Counted from the stretch's first letter, positions 35,827 through 46,537 are shown. The stretch is 64,000 nt of DNA from Rubrivivax sp. (GCA_027484825.1 JAIXSE010000035.1:1-64000); one strand, 5' to 3'. The notes: generated by a model from the sequence alone, not told the origin. Translations and numbers: made by a program.

Positions 35827-35843
35827 TCGATCGGGGAAGTGAC
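35827..35843 (+). promoter_or_regulatory. Shared upstream element, copy 2
   Basis: TCGATCGGGGAAGTGAC lies 64 bases before the winged-helix regulator and in the divergent spacer with the 597-residue gene. It shares an identical GGGGAAGTGAC core with the copy at 30751-30767. Confidence 0.3.
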
Positions 35844-35906
35844 TTGTCAGAAGTGAACCTCGACGATGCGTCCCGTAGTTGTCCCGATCCGCCCCTCCCG
35901 CGCCCC

Positions 35907-37574
35907 ATGAGCTGCCACCGCTTTGGTCCCTTCCTGCTTCTGGCTTCACGCCGCCAGCTCTTCGAGGGCTCGCGGCCGGTGAAGCTGGGCGCGCGTGCGC
36001 TGGACCTGCTGGTGGTGCTGGTGGAGCGGGCCGGCGAAGTGGTCAGCAAGCAGACGCTGATGGCACAGGTCTGGCCTCAGGAAGTGGTGGAGGACAACAC
36101 CCTTCGTGTGCACATGGCGGCGCTTCGCAAGGCGCTGGGCGTGGGGGATAGCGACGCCCGCTACATCACCAACGTCGCAGGAAGAGGGTACAGCTTGGTC
36201 GTCCCGGTGGTGCCGGTGGCCCAGCCGCTCGATGACATCGATGGCCTTGCGCCCGCCTCGACCCAGACAGACGTCCCTCTGCCAGCGGGACGCCGGGCGG
36301 GCGCCGCCGCCGTCGTGCCGATGGCCCTGCAGGGTCTCGAGGCCCTCTCCCCTCGGGCGATTGAGGAGGCTGCGACGACCGCGCCGCTGCCGCCGGGCTT
36401 GCAGCAGTTACCGCGCCCCTGCGGCCCCTTGTTGGGACGCGAAGGCACCGTGGAGGCGCTCGACCGTCAGCTGTCGCGTTACGGCTTTGTGACGCTGGTG
36501 GGCCCCGGGGGCATCGGCAAGACCAGCGCAGCGCTGGCCACGGCCCGTCAGTTGTGGGGGCGTTATCCAAACGGGCTGTGGTTCGTGGACCTGTCCGCAC
36601 TGCCGGCGCTGGCCAGTGCGATGGATGTGGCCTTTGCCGTCGCCCGTGCGCTGGACCTGGACCTGGCCATCGAGGGGCTGTTCGACCGGCTGCGTCTTCA
36701 CCTGGCCGCCGCCAGCGGTGCGGAGCGTCGCCTGCTCATCCTCGACAACTGCGAGCATGTGGTGAAGTCGGTGAGCGTGCTGGTCGAGGGCCTGCTCTCG
36801 TCCCTGCCCGGACTGCACCTGCTGCTGACCAGCCGGGAGCCGCTTCGCGCCATGGGGGAGCAGGTGTATCTGCTGCCCAGCCTGCCGATGCCCGGCGGCC
36901 CGGTGCCGTCGATGGCGGAGGCTTTGCACTCACCGGCGGTGCAGCTGTTCGTGCAACGCGCCCAGGCCTCGGACCAGACCTTCGACCCGTCCGATGCCGA
37001 TGCCGGCTGGATCATCCACATCTGCCAAGGCCTGGACGGCGTCCCGCTGGCCATTGAACATGCGGCGGCCATGGTCCGGACCTTCGGCCTGAAGGCGCTG
37101 GCCGCGAGTCTGGACGACCGCTTCCTGCTGCTGTGCAGCGCCCATCGGAATGCGATCTCCCGTCACCAGAATCTCCAGGCCCTGCTGCGCTGGGGCTACG
37201 ACCTGCTGAGCGAGCCGGAGCGGCGCCTGCTGCGCTGGCTGTCCATCGTGCGCGGGCCGATTTCGCTGGCCGACATCCTCAGCTTCGTGGCACCGGCCAC
37301 CATGGACCGGCAGGAGGTGCTGGAGGTGGTGCACAGCCTGGTGAACAAGAGCTGGCTGTTTCCCCGGCCGGGCGATTCCGATTCCCCCGGCTATCGCATG
37401 CATGCCATGGCCCGCAGCTTTGCGCATCAGATGCTGATGGAAGAGCAACGCCAGCGCCAGCCGTTCGGGTCGATGCCGCTGATGCAGGCCGACCTGTCGG
37501 CGCGCCACGGCGCCCTGCACCGTCTCCCGCCCGCAGCCCCGCCGCCCACCCTGCCCTCTCACCTCAACGACTGA
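35907..37574 (+). CDS. Winged-helix regulator fused to an NB-ARC-like ATPase
   Basis: A 555-residue regulator. Residues 1-95 form an OmpR/CadC-type winged helix (FGPFLLLASRRQLFEG, KLGARALDLLVVLVERAGEVVSKQTLM, YITNVAGRGYSLVVPV). After a linker comes a STAND/NB-ARC-like ATPase with the P-loop GPGGIGKTS from residue 199, Walker B LLILDNCEHV, a sensor motif LLLTSREPLR and the helix GVPLAIEHAAAM. No receiver and no C-terminal TPR tail are seen, so it is shorter than AfsR-like proteins. The ATG at 35907 begins directly before the winged helix. It is divergent from the 597-residue gene, which it may control. Confidence 0.85.
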   Translation: MSCHRFGPFLLLASRRQLFEGSRPVKLGARALDLLVVLVERAGEVVSKQTLMAQVWPQEVVEDNTLRVHMAALRKALGVGDSDARYITNVAGRGYSLVVPVVPVAQPLDDIDGLAPASTQTDVPLPAGRRAGAAAVVPMALQGLEALSPRAIEEAATTAPLPPGLQQLPRPCGPLLGREGTVEALDRQLSRYGFVTLVGPGGIGKTSAALATARQLWGRYPNGLWFVDLSALPALASAMDVAFAVARALDLDLAIEGLFDRLRLHLAAASGAERRLLILDNCEHVVKSVSVLVEGLLSSLPGLHLLLTSREPLRAMGEQVYLLPSLPMPGGPVPSMAEALHSPAVQLFVQRAQASDQTFDPSDADAGWIIHICQGLDGVPLAIEHAAAMVRTFGLKALAASLDDRFLLLCSAHRNAISRHQNLQALLRWGYDLLSEPERRLLRWLSIVRGPISLADILSFVAPATMDRQEVLEVVHSLVNKSWLFPRPGDSDSPGYRMHAMARSFAHQMLMEEQRQRQPFGSMPLMQADLSARHGALHRLPPAAPPPTLPSHLND

Positions 37575-37735
37575 GCGCGGGACCTTCGGCATCGCGCGGC
37601 CCGGCCCGGGGCGAGGTCCGCCCCGAAGCTTGCAGAAAGCCTTCAGCCCACTTGCAGCGACCTGTCGTGTACGTACTAGCACGATAGGCGTGTCCAAAGG
37701 CGACTCCGACCATGGCTGCATAGGAGACGCACCCC

Positions 37736-38155
37736 ATGAACCGACATCTTGCGCGAGGCCTGTTCCTCGCCCTGGTGGCCCTGGGCTTCGGCCTTGGGTC
37801 CTTCCGCTACACGATCGGCCGGCTGGACCATGCCGGCCCCGGACTGTTCCCGCTGGCCATCAGCACCTTGCTGCTGCTGGTCGCGCTGGCCACCATGGCC
37901 CGAGCGATGGTGGAGCCCTCGGAGCGGCTGGAAGTGAAGGTCGGCAACATCGGCCTGATCCTGGCCAGCCTCTGCGCCTTTGCGCTGGTCTCCAAGCTGG
38001 TCAACATGTCGGCCGGCATCGTGGCGATGGTGTTCATCGCCACGGCCGCCGGACGCGATTACAGCTGGGTGCGCAACCTGAAGATCTCCGCCGGCCTGCT
38101 GGCCATCGCCTTCGGCTTTCAGAAGCTGCTGGGCCTGAACCTGCCGCTGCTCTGA
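37736..38155 (+). CDS. tctB: Tripartite tricarboxylate transporter, small subunit TctB
   Basis: A 139-residue membrane protein with four helices, opening MNRHLARGLFLALVALGFG, with the TctB-type motif DHAGPGLFPL after the first helix. It is the small membrane subunit of a TTT transporter driven by an ion gradient. AGGAGACG lies ahead of the ATG. tctA begins one base after its stop. No periplasmic binding protein (TctC) is encoded beside it. Confidence 0.85.
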   Translation: MNRHLARGLFLALVALGFGLGSFRYTIGRLDHAGPGLFPLAISTLLLLVALATMARAMVEPSERLEVKVGNIGLILASLCAFALVSKLVNMSAGIVAMVFIATAAGRDYSWVRNLKISAGLLAIAFGFQKLLGLNLPLL

Positions 38156-38156
38156 C

Positions 38157-39743
38157 ATGGACGTCCTCAACAACCTCGCGTTTGGCTTCAGCCACGCCCT
38201 GACGCTGCAGAACCTGATGTTCTGCGCCATCGGCTGCATGGTCGGCACCCTGGTGGGCCTGCTGCCGGGCCTGGGCCCGCTGGCCACCATCAGCCTGCTA
38301 CTGCCGCTGACCTACAGCATCCCCACCACCGGCGCGCTGATCATGCTGGCCGGCATCTACTACGGCGCGCAGTACGGCGACAGCGTCAGTGCCATCACGA
38401 TGAAGATTCCGCATGCCAGCAGCATCGTGGCCTGCATCGACGGCTACCAGATGAACCTGAAGGGGCAGACGGGACTGGCGCTGTTCACTGCGGGGGTCTC
38501 CAGCTTCATCGGCGGCACGGTCGCCATCGTTGTGCTGGCCTGGCTGGCGCCCAGCCTGGGGGAGGTCGCGTTTCTGTTCGGGCCGGCGGACTATTGCTCG
38601 CTGATGCTGCTGGGCTTTTTGTGCGTGAGCTTCGTCACCACGGGCCATCTGCTCAACGGCCTGGCCATGTGCCTGATCGGGGTGCTGTTCGGACAGATCG
38701 GCACCGACGTGAACAGCGGCGTGGAGCGCTTCACCTTCGACCAGCCCTTCCTGGCCGAAGGCGTGGGCCTGGTGAGCGTGGCGCTGGGCTGCTTCGGCAT
38801 TGCCGAGATCGCCAAGAACCTGGACGCCCGCAATGAACGCACACCCTTCAACGGCAAGATCAAGCTGATGCCCACCTGGCCGGAGTTCAAGCGCATTCTG
38901 CCCAGCGCTTTGCGCGGCAGTGCGGTGGGCTCCTTCCTGGGCATCCTGCCCGGCGGCGGCCCGGTGATTGCGCAGTTCGCGGCCTACGCGCTGGACAAGA
39001 AGGTCAGCAAGTACCGGCACGAAATCGGCACCGGCGTGATTGAAGGCGTGGCGGGCCAGGCTGCGGCGGATGAAGCCGCCTCGCGCACCAGCTTCATTCC
39101 GCTGATGAGCATCGGCATTCCGGAGAACCCGGTGATGGCGCTGATGATGGGGGCCTTCATCATCAAGGGCATCCAGCCGGGGCCCAACATGATTGCCGGC
39201 CATCCCGACCTGTTCTGGGGCCTGGTGGCCAGCATGTGGATCGGCAATGTGTTCCTGTTGGTGCTGAATGTGCCGCTGGTGCGCTACTGGCTGTCGGTCT
39301 TCAAGATCCCCTACAACGTGCTGTTCCCGTCCATCCTGTTCTTCTGCTGCATCGGGACCTTCAGCGTCAACAACAACCTGGACGACATCTTCGTCACCGC
39401 GCTGTTCGGACTTTGCGGATATGTCTTCATGCGGCTGGACATGGACCCGTCACCGCTGATGCTGGGCTTCATCCTGGGGCCGATGCTGGAGGAGAACTTC
39501 CGGCGCGCCATGCTGATCAGCCGCGGCAAGTTCGATGTGTTTGTGCAGCGGCCCATCAGCGCCACGCTGCTGGGGCTGATGGCGGTGTTCATCGCCTGGC
39601 AGCTGGTGAGCTTCCTGCTGGCGGCGCGGAGACGGGCGCGCACCCCGGCGGGTGAGGGGCAAGGCCCAGCCGCCGAGCCAGCAGCGGGTTCGGTGCCGGT
39701 GTCTTCGGCAATGCCGGTGGCCGGTGATGCGGCGGGACGTTGA
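38157..39743 (+). CDS. tctA: Tripartite tricarboxylate transporter, large subunit TctA
   Basis: A 528-residue membrane protein with about twelve helices. Family motifs are GTLVGLLPGLGPLATISLLLP and IYYGAQYGDSVSAIT near the start, repeated in the second half as GSFLGILPGGGPVIAQFAAY, with ASRTSFIPLMSIGIPENPVMALMMGA following. The C-terminal 40 residues are an Ala/Pro-rich cytoplasmic tail. Together with TctB it should import a carboxylate captured by a TctC protein encoded elsewhere. The substrate (citrate or another) is unknown. Confidence 0.95.
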   Translation: MDVLNNLAFGFSHALTLQNLMFCAIGCMVGTLVGLLPGLGPLATISLLLPLTYSIPTTGALIMLAGIYYGAQYGDSVSAITMKIPHASSIVACIDGYQMNLKGQTGLALFTAGVSSFIGGTVAIVVLAWLAPSLGEVAFLFGPADYCSLMLLGFLCVSFVTTGHLLNGLAMCLIGVLFGQIGTDVNSGVERFTFDQPFLAEGVGLVSVALGCFGIAEIAKNLDARNERTPFNGKIKLMPTWPEFKRILPSALRGSAVGSFLGILPGGGPVIAQFAAYALDKKVSKYRHEIGTGVIEGVAGQAAADEAASRTSFIPLMSIGIPENPVMALMMGAFIIKGIQPGPNMIAGHPDLFWGLVASMWIGNVFLLVLNVPLVRYWLSVFKIPYNVLFPSILFFCCIGTFSVNNNLDDIFVTALFGLCGYVFMRLDMDPSPLMLGFILGPMLEENFRRAMLISRGKFDVFVQRPISATLLGLMAVFIAWQLVSFLLAARRRARTPAGEGQGPAAEPAAGSVPVSSAMPVAGDAAGR

Positions 39744-39801
39744 GGCCGGGGGCAGATGAGACCAGGGCGGTGGAGCCGGAGCGCTCAGGCCGCCTGCCGC
39801 T

Positions 39802-40449
39802 TCAGCGGCCCAGCATGCCCTTTTCTTCGATGAATTGCACCACCTGATCCAGGCCCGACAGGGTCTTCAGGTTGGTCATCACAAAGGGCCGCGTCGGGCG
39901 CATGCGGCGGGTGTCCGCTTCCATCACCTCCAGATTGGCGCCGACATGCGGGGCCAGGTCGGTCTTGTTGATGACGAACAAGTCGCTCTTGGTGATGCCG
40001 GGGCCGCCCTTGCGCGGGATCTTCTCGCCGGCCGCCACATCGATGACGTAGATCGTCAGGTCGCTCAGCTCCGGGCTGAAGGTGGCGGCAAGGTTGTCGC
40101 CCCCCGATTCGATGAACACCACGTCCGCATCGGGAAACTGACCCAGCATGCGGTCGATCGCCTCCAGGTTGATCGAGGCATCTTCACGGATGGCCGTATG
40201 CGGACAGCCCCCGGTCTCCACGCCCATGATGCGCTCGGGCGGCAGTGCGCCGCTGACGGTCAGCAGCCGCTGGTCCTCTTTGGTGTAGATGTCGTTGGTG
40301 ATGGCCACCAGGTCCCAGCGGTCGCGCATCGCCTTGCAGAGCATCTCCAGCAGCGTGGTCTTGCCGGAGCCGACCGGACCGCCGATGCCGACGCGCAAGG
40401 GAGGCAGCCGCTTGCTGCGGCCGGGAATGTGATGAAGGGCATTGCTCAT
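39802..40449 (-). CDS. ureG: Urease accessory GTPase UreG
   Basis: A 215-residue SIMIBI GTPase that delivers nickel to urease. Visible are the P-loop [11 protein letters not shown], the metal-binding CPH motif in [29 protein letters not shown], and the base-recognition [12 protein letters not shown]. Length matches the family (about 205). Its start overlaps the ureF stop by four bases (ATGA). Confidence 0.97.
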   Translation of the reverse strand: MSNALHHIPGRSKRLPPLRVGIGGPVGSGKTTLLEMLCKAMRDRWDLVAITNDIYTKEDQRLLTVSGALPPERIMGVETGGCPHTAIREDASINLEAIDRMLGQFPDADVVFIESGGDNLAATFSPELSDLTIYVIDVAAGEKIPRKGGPGITKSDLFVINKTDLAPHVGANLEVMEADTRRMRPTRPFVMTNLKTLSGLDQVVQFIEEKGMLGR

Positions 40450-41151
40450 GATCGGAACAGTCGGGAGTACTGGGTTTCGTGGCGTGCTGCCAGGATGGAC
40501 AGCATCGGGGCGAAGAGCTGTCGCTTCTCCGGCGGGGTGGCCATGGCTGTCGCGACAGCGGCAGGAATCTCGGCGGCCAGTCGGGTCAGCACGCGCTGAC
40601 CGGCGGTCTGGCCCAGCGGCACGGCCTTGAGGGCGGCCTGCACCTGGTTCTCGGCCCAGCCGAAGGCCTGCGCCTGAAGCGCTTGGGCCAGCGGGACGTC
40701 AATGGTGGACAGCGCCAGGGCCATGACCAGGATGTAATGCGCCGGCGCGGTTTGCACCGATGCCAGGTGGGCGGAAGTGACCCGATCGAGCATGGCCAGT
40801 TGCTCGCCGGACGCCATACCTTGCGGACGCAGCCACACCAGCAGCGACTGGCCCATCTGCTCGCTCTGCAATCGGGCCTCAGCGCTGTCGCGGGTCTGAC
40901 GCAGCCAGGCGGCGACGGTGACGAGCGTGGCTTCGTCACCGCGCTGCCAGGCGGGGATGGCCTGCGCCAGGGCCGCGAGATCGCCCCGCGCCATCAGCGC
41001 GAGTTGCTGAGACAGCCAATCGGCGGCGCTGGTGTCGTCGTGCACGAGCCCATGCTCCACCGCGGCCTCCAGCGCTTCGGAATAGGAGAAGGCGCCGATG
41101 GGCAAGGCCGGCGAGGCCAGCCACATCAGGCGCAGCTGCGGGGCAATCGCG

Positions 41152-41168
<17 letters not shown>
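40446..41168 (-). CDS. ureF: Urease accessory protein UreF
   Basis: A 240-residue helical protein that bridges UreG to the UreD-urease complex and acts on the UreG GTPase. Typical is the start [25 protein letters not shown] and [26 protein letters not shown] helices. The start was placed at the ATG at 41168; the longer frame upstream is just an out-of-frame reading of the ureE histidine tail. It overlaps the ureE 3' end by 17 bases. Confidence 0.93.
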
Positions 41169-41907
<739 letters not shown>

Positions 41908-42153
41908 GGAGGGACCTGGGGAGTGTGGGACGTAGCGCGTTGAAGCAGTAACGCGCGCAAATTTTCCGCGATGTCACCCGGGGAGCGACCAAGGTGGTTA
42001 AAACGCTACGGCGCCGACAGAAGCGGCTTTTTTCGACCGATTAACCCGATAAATTCCAATAAACGGCATTTTTTTACCTCTTATGAACAAGCACCCTTGA
42101 CTCTCACAAACACCTTAAAATGACCGTTTAGACTCAAAATTGCTACGTAACCA

Positions 42154-42165
42154 GTCAATATTGAC
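42154..42165. promoter_or_regulatory. Perfect palindrome GTCAATATTGAC upstream of the antitoxin
   Basis: A 12-bp perfect inverted repeat ending five bases before the antitoxin ATG, in an unusually AT-rich stretch (about 42000-42170). HipB-type antitoxins bind palindromes to repress their own operon, so this is a candidate operator. The same stretch must also hold any promoter for ureEFG, reading leftward. Confidence 0.5.
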
Positions 42166-42170
42166 CGCCT

Positions 42171-42506
42171 ATGAATGATCGAACTTCCCAGGAGAATCTG
42201 CGCACTCTGTCGGTCATGGAAGCTGAGATGAAGCTCGGAGAAGACCTGCGTACCCTAAGGCTTAGCAAGAACCTCGGTCAGCGACTGGTGGCGGAGCGGG
42301 CCGGTGTCAGCGAGAAAGCCCTTCGCCGTCTGGAGGCAGGCCAAGGCTCCACGCTCAGCACGCTCATTGCCGTCATCGGCGTTCTGGGTCGAGACGCGTG
42401 GTTGAACAGCGTCGCGCCCATCGCGTCGATCAATCCGCTGCATATGCCAACCCGCCAGAACCAACGCCAGCGCGCATCGACCCAGCGCTCGTCCAAGAAC
42501 ACCTAG
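42171..42506 (+). CDS. XRE-family antitoxin, HipB-like
   Basis: A 111-residue DNA-binding protein. Residues 20-70 form a helix-turn-helix of the XRE type (LGEDLRTLRLSKNLGQRLVAERAGVSEKALRRLEAG). A polar, basic C-terminal tail (RQNQRQRASTQRSS) may bind the toxin. It precedes the HipA-like gene by 28 bases, the usual antitoxin-first order. It should neutralise the kinase and repress the operon by binding upstream. Base composition in and before it is lower in GC than the flanking urease genes. Confidence 0.85.
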   Translation: MNDRTSQENLRTLSVMEAEMKLGEDLRTLRLSKNLGQRLVAERAGVSEKALRRLEAGQGSTLSTLIAVIGVLGRDAWLNSVAPIASINPLHMPTRQNQRQRASTQRSSKNT

Positions 42507-42534
42507 CAGCAGGATTACGGCTGAATCGACCACC

Positions 42535-43857
42535 ATGGCCACTCGCGCTACACCCTTCAAACCCACTCAGCGGATCGATGTTCACCTCTGGGGTCACCAT
42601 GTAGGCGCGGTGGCGCTTGACGAACGGCTGGGCTACTACGCTTTCGCTTACACGCCGCAGTTCATCCGAACCGGACTGGAACTGTCGCCGAGAGTGATGC
42701 CCCTGAGCGCTGAGGTCTATGTGTTCAGCGATCTTCCGGTCGCCACTTATCGACGCCTTCCAGCGCTGCTTGCCGACGCTTTGCCGGACGACTTTGGCAA
42801 CGCGCTTGTGAACCGTTTCATGGCAGACAAGGGCTACTCTGCGGACCAAGTCACTCCGCTTGATCGGCTGGCCTATATGGGCTCGCGCGCCATGGGGGCG
42901 ATGCAATTCAAGCCAAGCAAAGGTCCCGCCCGGCACACGCCGACTGCTCTGGACTTGAATGCCCTGGTCGGGGTGGCCAGAGCAGCGGTGCGAGGGAATG
43001 TGGACGAGGACGAACACACCCATGCCGCGCTGCGAAACATCATTGACGTCGGCACCTCGGCAGGGGGCGCTCGCGCAAAGGCGGTCATTGCCTTGAACCC
43101 GGACACCCGCGAGATCCGTTCGGGGCAATTGGATGCGCCACCCGGTTTTGAACATTGGCTGCTCAAGTTCGATGGCATGGGGGCTGACACGGAACTGGGC
43201 GCCTCCCAGGACTATGGGCGCATCGAGTACGCCTACTTCCTCATGGCCCGCGCCGCCGGCATCCATATGACGGACTGTGCCTTGCTGACAGAAGGAGGAA
43301 GGGCCCATTTCATCACCAAGCGCTTTGATCGTTGGGGCGCCTCCGGACGCCACCATATGCAGACCCTGTGCGCAATGGAGCATCTGGATTACCGACTCAA
43401 GGGCACCCACGCGTATTCCCAGTTGTTTCTGTGCATTCAGCGACTCGGTTTGCCCTACGAGGATCTTGAACAAGCATTCCGACGGATGGTCTTCAATGTG
43501 CTGGCTCGAAATTGCGACGATCACACCAAAAACTTCAGCTTCTTGCTGCGAGAGGACGAACGATCCTGGCGGCTCGCGCCAGCCTATGACATCACTTTTG
43601 CCCACAACCCACACGGGGAGTGGACGCATCAACACTTGATGTCGGTCAATGGCAAATTCAAAGACTTCCGCTTGGAAGATCTGCTCGCCGAAGCGGCTGC
43701 TGGCCGGGTGGGCACCGCACCACGCGTCATCGCGGAAGTGACCGATGCCTTGGCACAGTGGCCCCAATTCGCGCAACACGCCGGTGTCTCGGAGGATGAA
43801 CGGCGTCGAATTGGCCAACATCATCTTCAGTTGAACGCCGAAGGTCCCTCCCGCTGA
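42535..43857 (+). CDS. HipA-family Ser/Thr kinase toxin
   Basis: A 440-residue HipA-like kinase. An N-terminal HipA_N segment (YYAFAYTPQFIRTGLELSPRVMP, LPDDFGNALVNRFM) is followed by the ATP-binding loop GTSAGGARAKAVIAL and substrate/activation segment HFITKRFDRW. The catalytic loop RNCDDHTKNFSFLL contains the catalytic Asp and Asn, then metal-binding Asp in LAPAYDITF. All key residues are present, so it is probably active. E. coli HipA phosphorylates GltX; the target here is unknown. It lies between ureC and ureE on the opposite strand. Confidence 0.92.
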   Translation: MATRATPFKPTQRIDVHLWGHHVGAVALDERLGYYAFAYTPQFIRTGLELSPRVMPLSAEVYVFSDLPVATYRRLPALLADALPDDFGNALVNRFMADKGYSADQVTPLDRLAYMGSRAMGAMQFKPSKGPARHTPTALDLNALVGVARAAVRGNVDEDEHTHAALRNIIDVGTSAGGARAKAVIALNPDTREIRSGQLDAPPGFEHWLLKFDGMGADTELGASQDYGRIEYAYFLMARAAGIHMTDCALLTEGGRAHFITKRFDRWGASGRHHMQTLCAMEHLDYRLKGTHAYSQLFLCIQRLGLPYEDLEQAFRRMVFNVLARNCDDHTKNFSFLLREDERSWRLAPAYDITFAHNPHGEWTHQHLMSVNGKFKDFRLEDLLAEAAAGRVGTAPRVIAEVTDALAQWPQFAQHAGVSEDERRRIGQHHLQLNAEGPSR

Positions 43858-43870
43858 CCCTCCTGGACCT

Positions 43871-45589
43871 TCAGAACAAAAAGTACCGCTGCGCCATCGG
43901 CAATACCGTGGCCGGCTCACAGTGCAGCAGTTGCCCATCGGCCCGCACCGCATAGGTCTGCGCGTCCACCTCCATCCGCGGCGCGTAGTCATTCAGGATC
44001 ATGTCCTTCTTCCCCACCCCACGGATGCCCTTCACCGCCACCGCCGTCTTGGTCAGGCCGTAGCGTTGCTGCACCCCCGCCGCCAGCGCCGACTGCGACA
44101 CAAAGCTGAGCGATGCCCGCGCCAGCGACCCACCGAAGCTGCCGAACATCGGCCGGTAGTGCACCGGCTGCGGCGTCGGGATGGAGGCATTCGGGTCACC
44201 CATCGCCGCCATGGCGATCACGCCGCCCTTGAGGATCAGCGACGGCTTGACGCCGAAGAACGCCGGCTTCCAGATCACCAGGTCCGCCCACTTGCCGACC
44301 TCGATGCTGCCCACTTCGTGGCTGATGCCATGCGCAATCGCCGGGTTGATGGCCAGCTTGGCCACATAGCGCTTCACCCGCGCGTTGTCGTGGCGCTCCG
44401 AATCCCCCGGTAGCGCGCCGCGCTGCAGCTTCATCTTGTGGGCCGTCTGCCAGCACCGCAGGATCACCTCCCCCACCCGGCCCATCGCCTGCGAATCGGA
44501 GCTGAACATGCTGATCGCGCCCAGGTCGTGCAGGATGTCCTCGGCGGCAATCGTCTCCTTGCGGATGCGGCTCTCCGCAAAGGCCAGGTCTTCAGCAATC
44601 GCCGGGTCCAGGTGGTGGCACACCATCAGCATGTCCACATGCTCGTCCAGCGTGTTGATGGTGTAGGGCCGCGTCGGATTGGTGGAGCTGGGCAGCACAT
44701 TCGACTCCCCCACCACCTTCAGGATGTCGGGCGCATGGCCGCCGCCTGCGCCTTCGGTATGGAAGGTGTGAATGGTGCGACCTTTGAAAGCTGCCACCGT
44801 GTCCTCGACGAAGCCGCTCTCGTTGAGCGTGTCGGTGTGGATGGCCACCTGCGTGTCGGTGGCCTCCGCCACGTCCAGGCAGTTGCTGATCGCTGCCGGC
44901 GTCGTGCCCCAGTCCTCATGCAGCTTCAGGCCGATCGCGCCCGCGTCGATCTGCTCGGTCAGCGCCTCGGGGCGGCTGGCATTGCCTTTGCCCAGGAAGC
45001 CCAGGTTCATCGGGAACGCATCCGCCGCCTGCAGCATGCGCTCCAGGTGCCAGGGCCCTGGCGTGCAGGTGGTGGCGAAGGTGCCGGTCGCCGGCCCGGT
45101 GCCGCCGCCCAGCATCGTGGTCACGCCGCTGGCCAGCGCCTCTTCAATCTGCTGCGGACAGATGAAGTGGATGTGGGAATCGATGCCGCCCGCGGTGACG
45201 ATCATCCCCTCGCAGGCGATGACTTCGGTGCCGGGGCCGATGATGATGTCCACCCCAGGCTGCGTGTCCGGATTGCCGGCCTTGCCGATGGCCACAATGC
45301 GGTGGTTCTTCAGGCCGATGTCCGCCTTGATGATGCCCCAGTGGTCCAGGATCACCGCATTGGTGAGCACCGTATCAACGGCCCCCTGGTCACGGGTGCG
45401 CTGCGACTGGGCCATGCCGTCCCGGATGGTCTTGCCACCGCCGAACTTGACCTCTTCGCCATATCCGCCGGCCCGCAGGGTCAGGTCCTGCTCCACTTCA
45501 ATCACAAGCGCCGTGTCCGCCAGGCGCAAGCGGTCGCCAGTGGTGGGGCCGAACATTTCGGCGTAAGCGCGTTTGCCGATGCGAGCCAT
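43871..45589 (-). CDS. ureC: Urease alpha subunit
   Basis: A 572-residue catalytic subunit that hydrolyses urea to ammonia and carbamate with two nickel ions. Present are [14 protein letters not shown] (nickel histidines), the carbamylated lysine in [35 protein letters not shown], and the flap MVCHHLD with its cysteine and catalytic histidine. Length matches the family (about 570). Its ATG shares the A of the ureB TGA stop. It converges with hipA at 13 bases, so ureEFG cannot simply follow in the same transcript without crossing an antisense unit. Confidence 0.98.
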   Translation of the reverse strand: MARIGKRAYAEMFGPTTGDRLRLADTALVIEVEQDLTLRAGGYGEEVKFGGGKTIRDGMAQSQRTRDQGAVDTVLTNAVILDHWGIIKADIGLKNHRIVAIGKAGNPDTQPGVDIIIGPGTEVIACEGMIVTAGGIDSHIHFICPQQIEEALASGVTTMLGGGTGPATGTFATTCTPGPWHLERMLQAADAFPMNLGFLGKGNASRPEALTEQIDAGAIGLKLHEDWGTTPAAISNCLDVAEATDTQVAIHTDTLNESGFVEDTVAAFKGRTIHTFHTEGAGGGHAPDILKVVGESNVLPSSTNPTRPYTINTLDEHVDMLMVCHHLDPAIAEDLAFAESRIRKETIAAEDILHDLGAISMFSSDSQAMGRVGEVILRCWQTAHKMKLQRGALPGDSERHDNARVKRYVAKLAINPAIAHGISHEVGSIEVGKWADLVIWKPAFFGVKPSLILKGGVIAMAAMGDPNASIPTPQPVHYRPMFGSFGGSLARASLSFVSQSALAAGVQQRYGLTKTAVAVKGIRGVGKKDMILNDYAPRMEVDAQTYAVRADGQLLHCEPATVLPMAQRYFLF

Positions 45590-45894
45590 CAGAGCGCTCC
45601 TTGAATCAAACCACGAAAGCCCCAGATCTCGCGGGCTCCGCCAATCGCCACCAGCTCCACCGTGCGCTGCTGGCCCGGTTCAAAGCGCACCGCCGTGCCG
45701 GAGGCGATGTTGAGCCGCATGCCACGGGCCGCCGCCCGGTCGAACTGCAGCGCGGCATTGGTCTCGGCAAAGTGATAGTGGGAGCCGACCTGGATGGGAC
45801 GGTCCGATCCGTTAACCACCACCACCGTGAGGGTGGCCCGTCCGGGGTTGAGGGTGAGCTCGCCCTCGTCGGTCAGCAGTTCCCCGGGGATCAT
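45589..45894 (-). CDS. ureB: Urease beta subunit
   Basis: A 101-residue structural subunit. Conserved parts are [36 protein letters not shown] and [23 protein letters not shown], ending FRGLIQGAL. The ATG at 45894 overlaps the ureJ stop by four bases and the gene overlaps ureC by one base, so all three are translationally coupled. Confidence 0.97.
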   Translation of the reverse strand: MIPGELLTDEGELTLNPGRATLTVVVVNGSDRPIQVGSHYHFAETNAALQFDRAAARGMRLNIASGTAVRFEPGQQRTVELVAIGGAREIWGFRGLIQGAL

Positions 45895-46502
45895 GCCCAC
45901 ACCATGCGGGTCAGCAGGCCCAGGCCCAGCAACGCCACCGACGCACCGGCCAGTCGCGACCACAGCGGCGCCAGCCTGCGCAGCCACAGGCCCAGCCCCA
46001 TGCCCATCGCATGCAGCACCAGTGTGGCGCTGACCATGCCGATCAGCGCCTGCACGCCCTGCAGCTCGGCCCCGTGGGCCAGCCCGTGAAAGACCGCAAA
46101 GGCGCCGACCAGACCGGCCGACGCCAGCGGCGCCAGCGACCAGCGGGCCGCCGCCAGCAGACCCAGCACCAGCACCGACGCCGCCACCACCGGCTCCACC
46201 ATCGGCACTTGCACGCCCGCATGGGCCAGCGCCACACCGGCCAGCGCCCCCATCAGCAGCCAGCCGGCAAAGGCCAGCGGGGCCACCAGCATGCGTCGGC
46301 CCTGCTGGGTCAGCGCGCTCCACAGACCGACGGCCAGCATGGCCGCCAGATGGTCCAGGCCGGTGAAGGGATGCACAAAGCCAGCCGACAGGCCATGGTC
46401 ATGCGGCAGTCCCTCGCCGGCATGGGCCAGCGCCAAGGTGGGCAAGGCAGCCGCGGCGGCGGCCAGGATGACGCCGAAGCGGCGGGGAGCGATCGTCAGC
46501 AT
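45891..46502 (-). CDS. ureJ: HupE/UreJ family nickel permease-like protein
   Basis: A 203-residue membrane protein with an N-terminal signal-like helix, then the HupE signature [28 protein letters not shown] and about six further helices, one holding HGLAHGAEL. Histidines in these motifs are thought to bind nickel, so it likely supplies nickel for urease. It sits between ureA and ureB, the usual place for ureJ. Confidence 0.9.
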   Translation of the reverse strand: MLTIAPRRFGVILAAAAAALPTLALAHAGEGLPHDHGLSAGFVHPFTGLDHLAAMLAVGLWSALTQQGRRMLVAPLAFAGWLLMGALAGVALAHAGVQVPMVEPVVAASVLVLGLLAAARWSLAPLASAGLVGAFAVFHGLAHGAELQGVQALIGMVSATLVLHAMGMGLGLWLRRLAPLWSRLAGASVALLGLGLLTRMVWA

Positions 46503-46537
46503 GCGGGTGGGTCCTCGAAAATCAAACGTCGTTCGGT

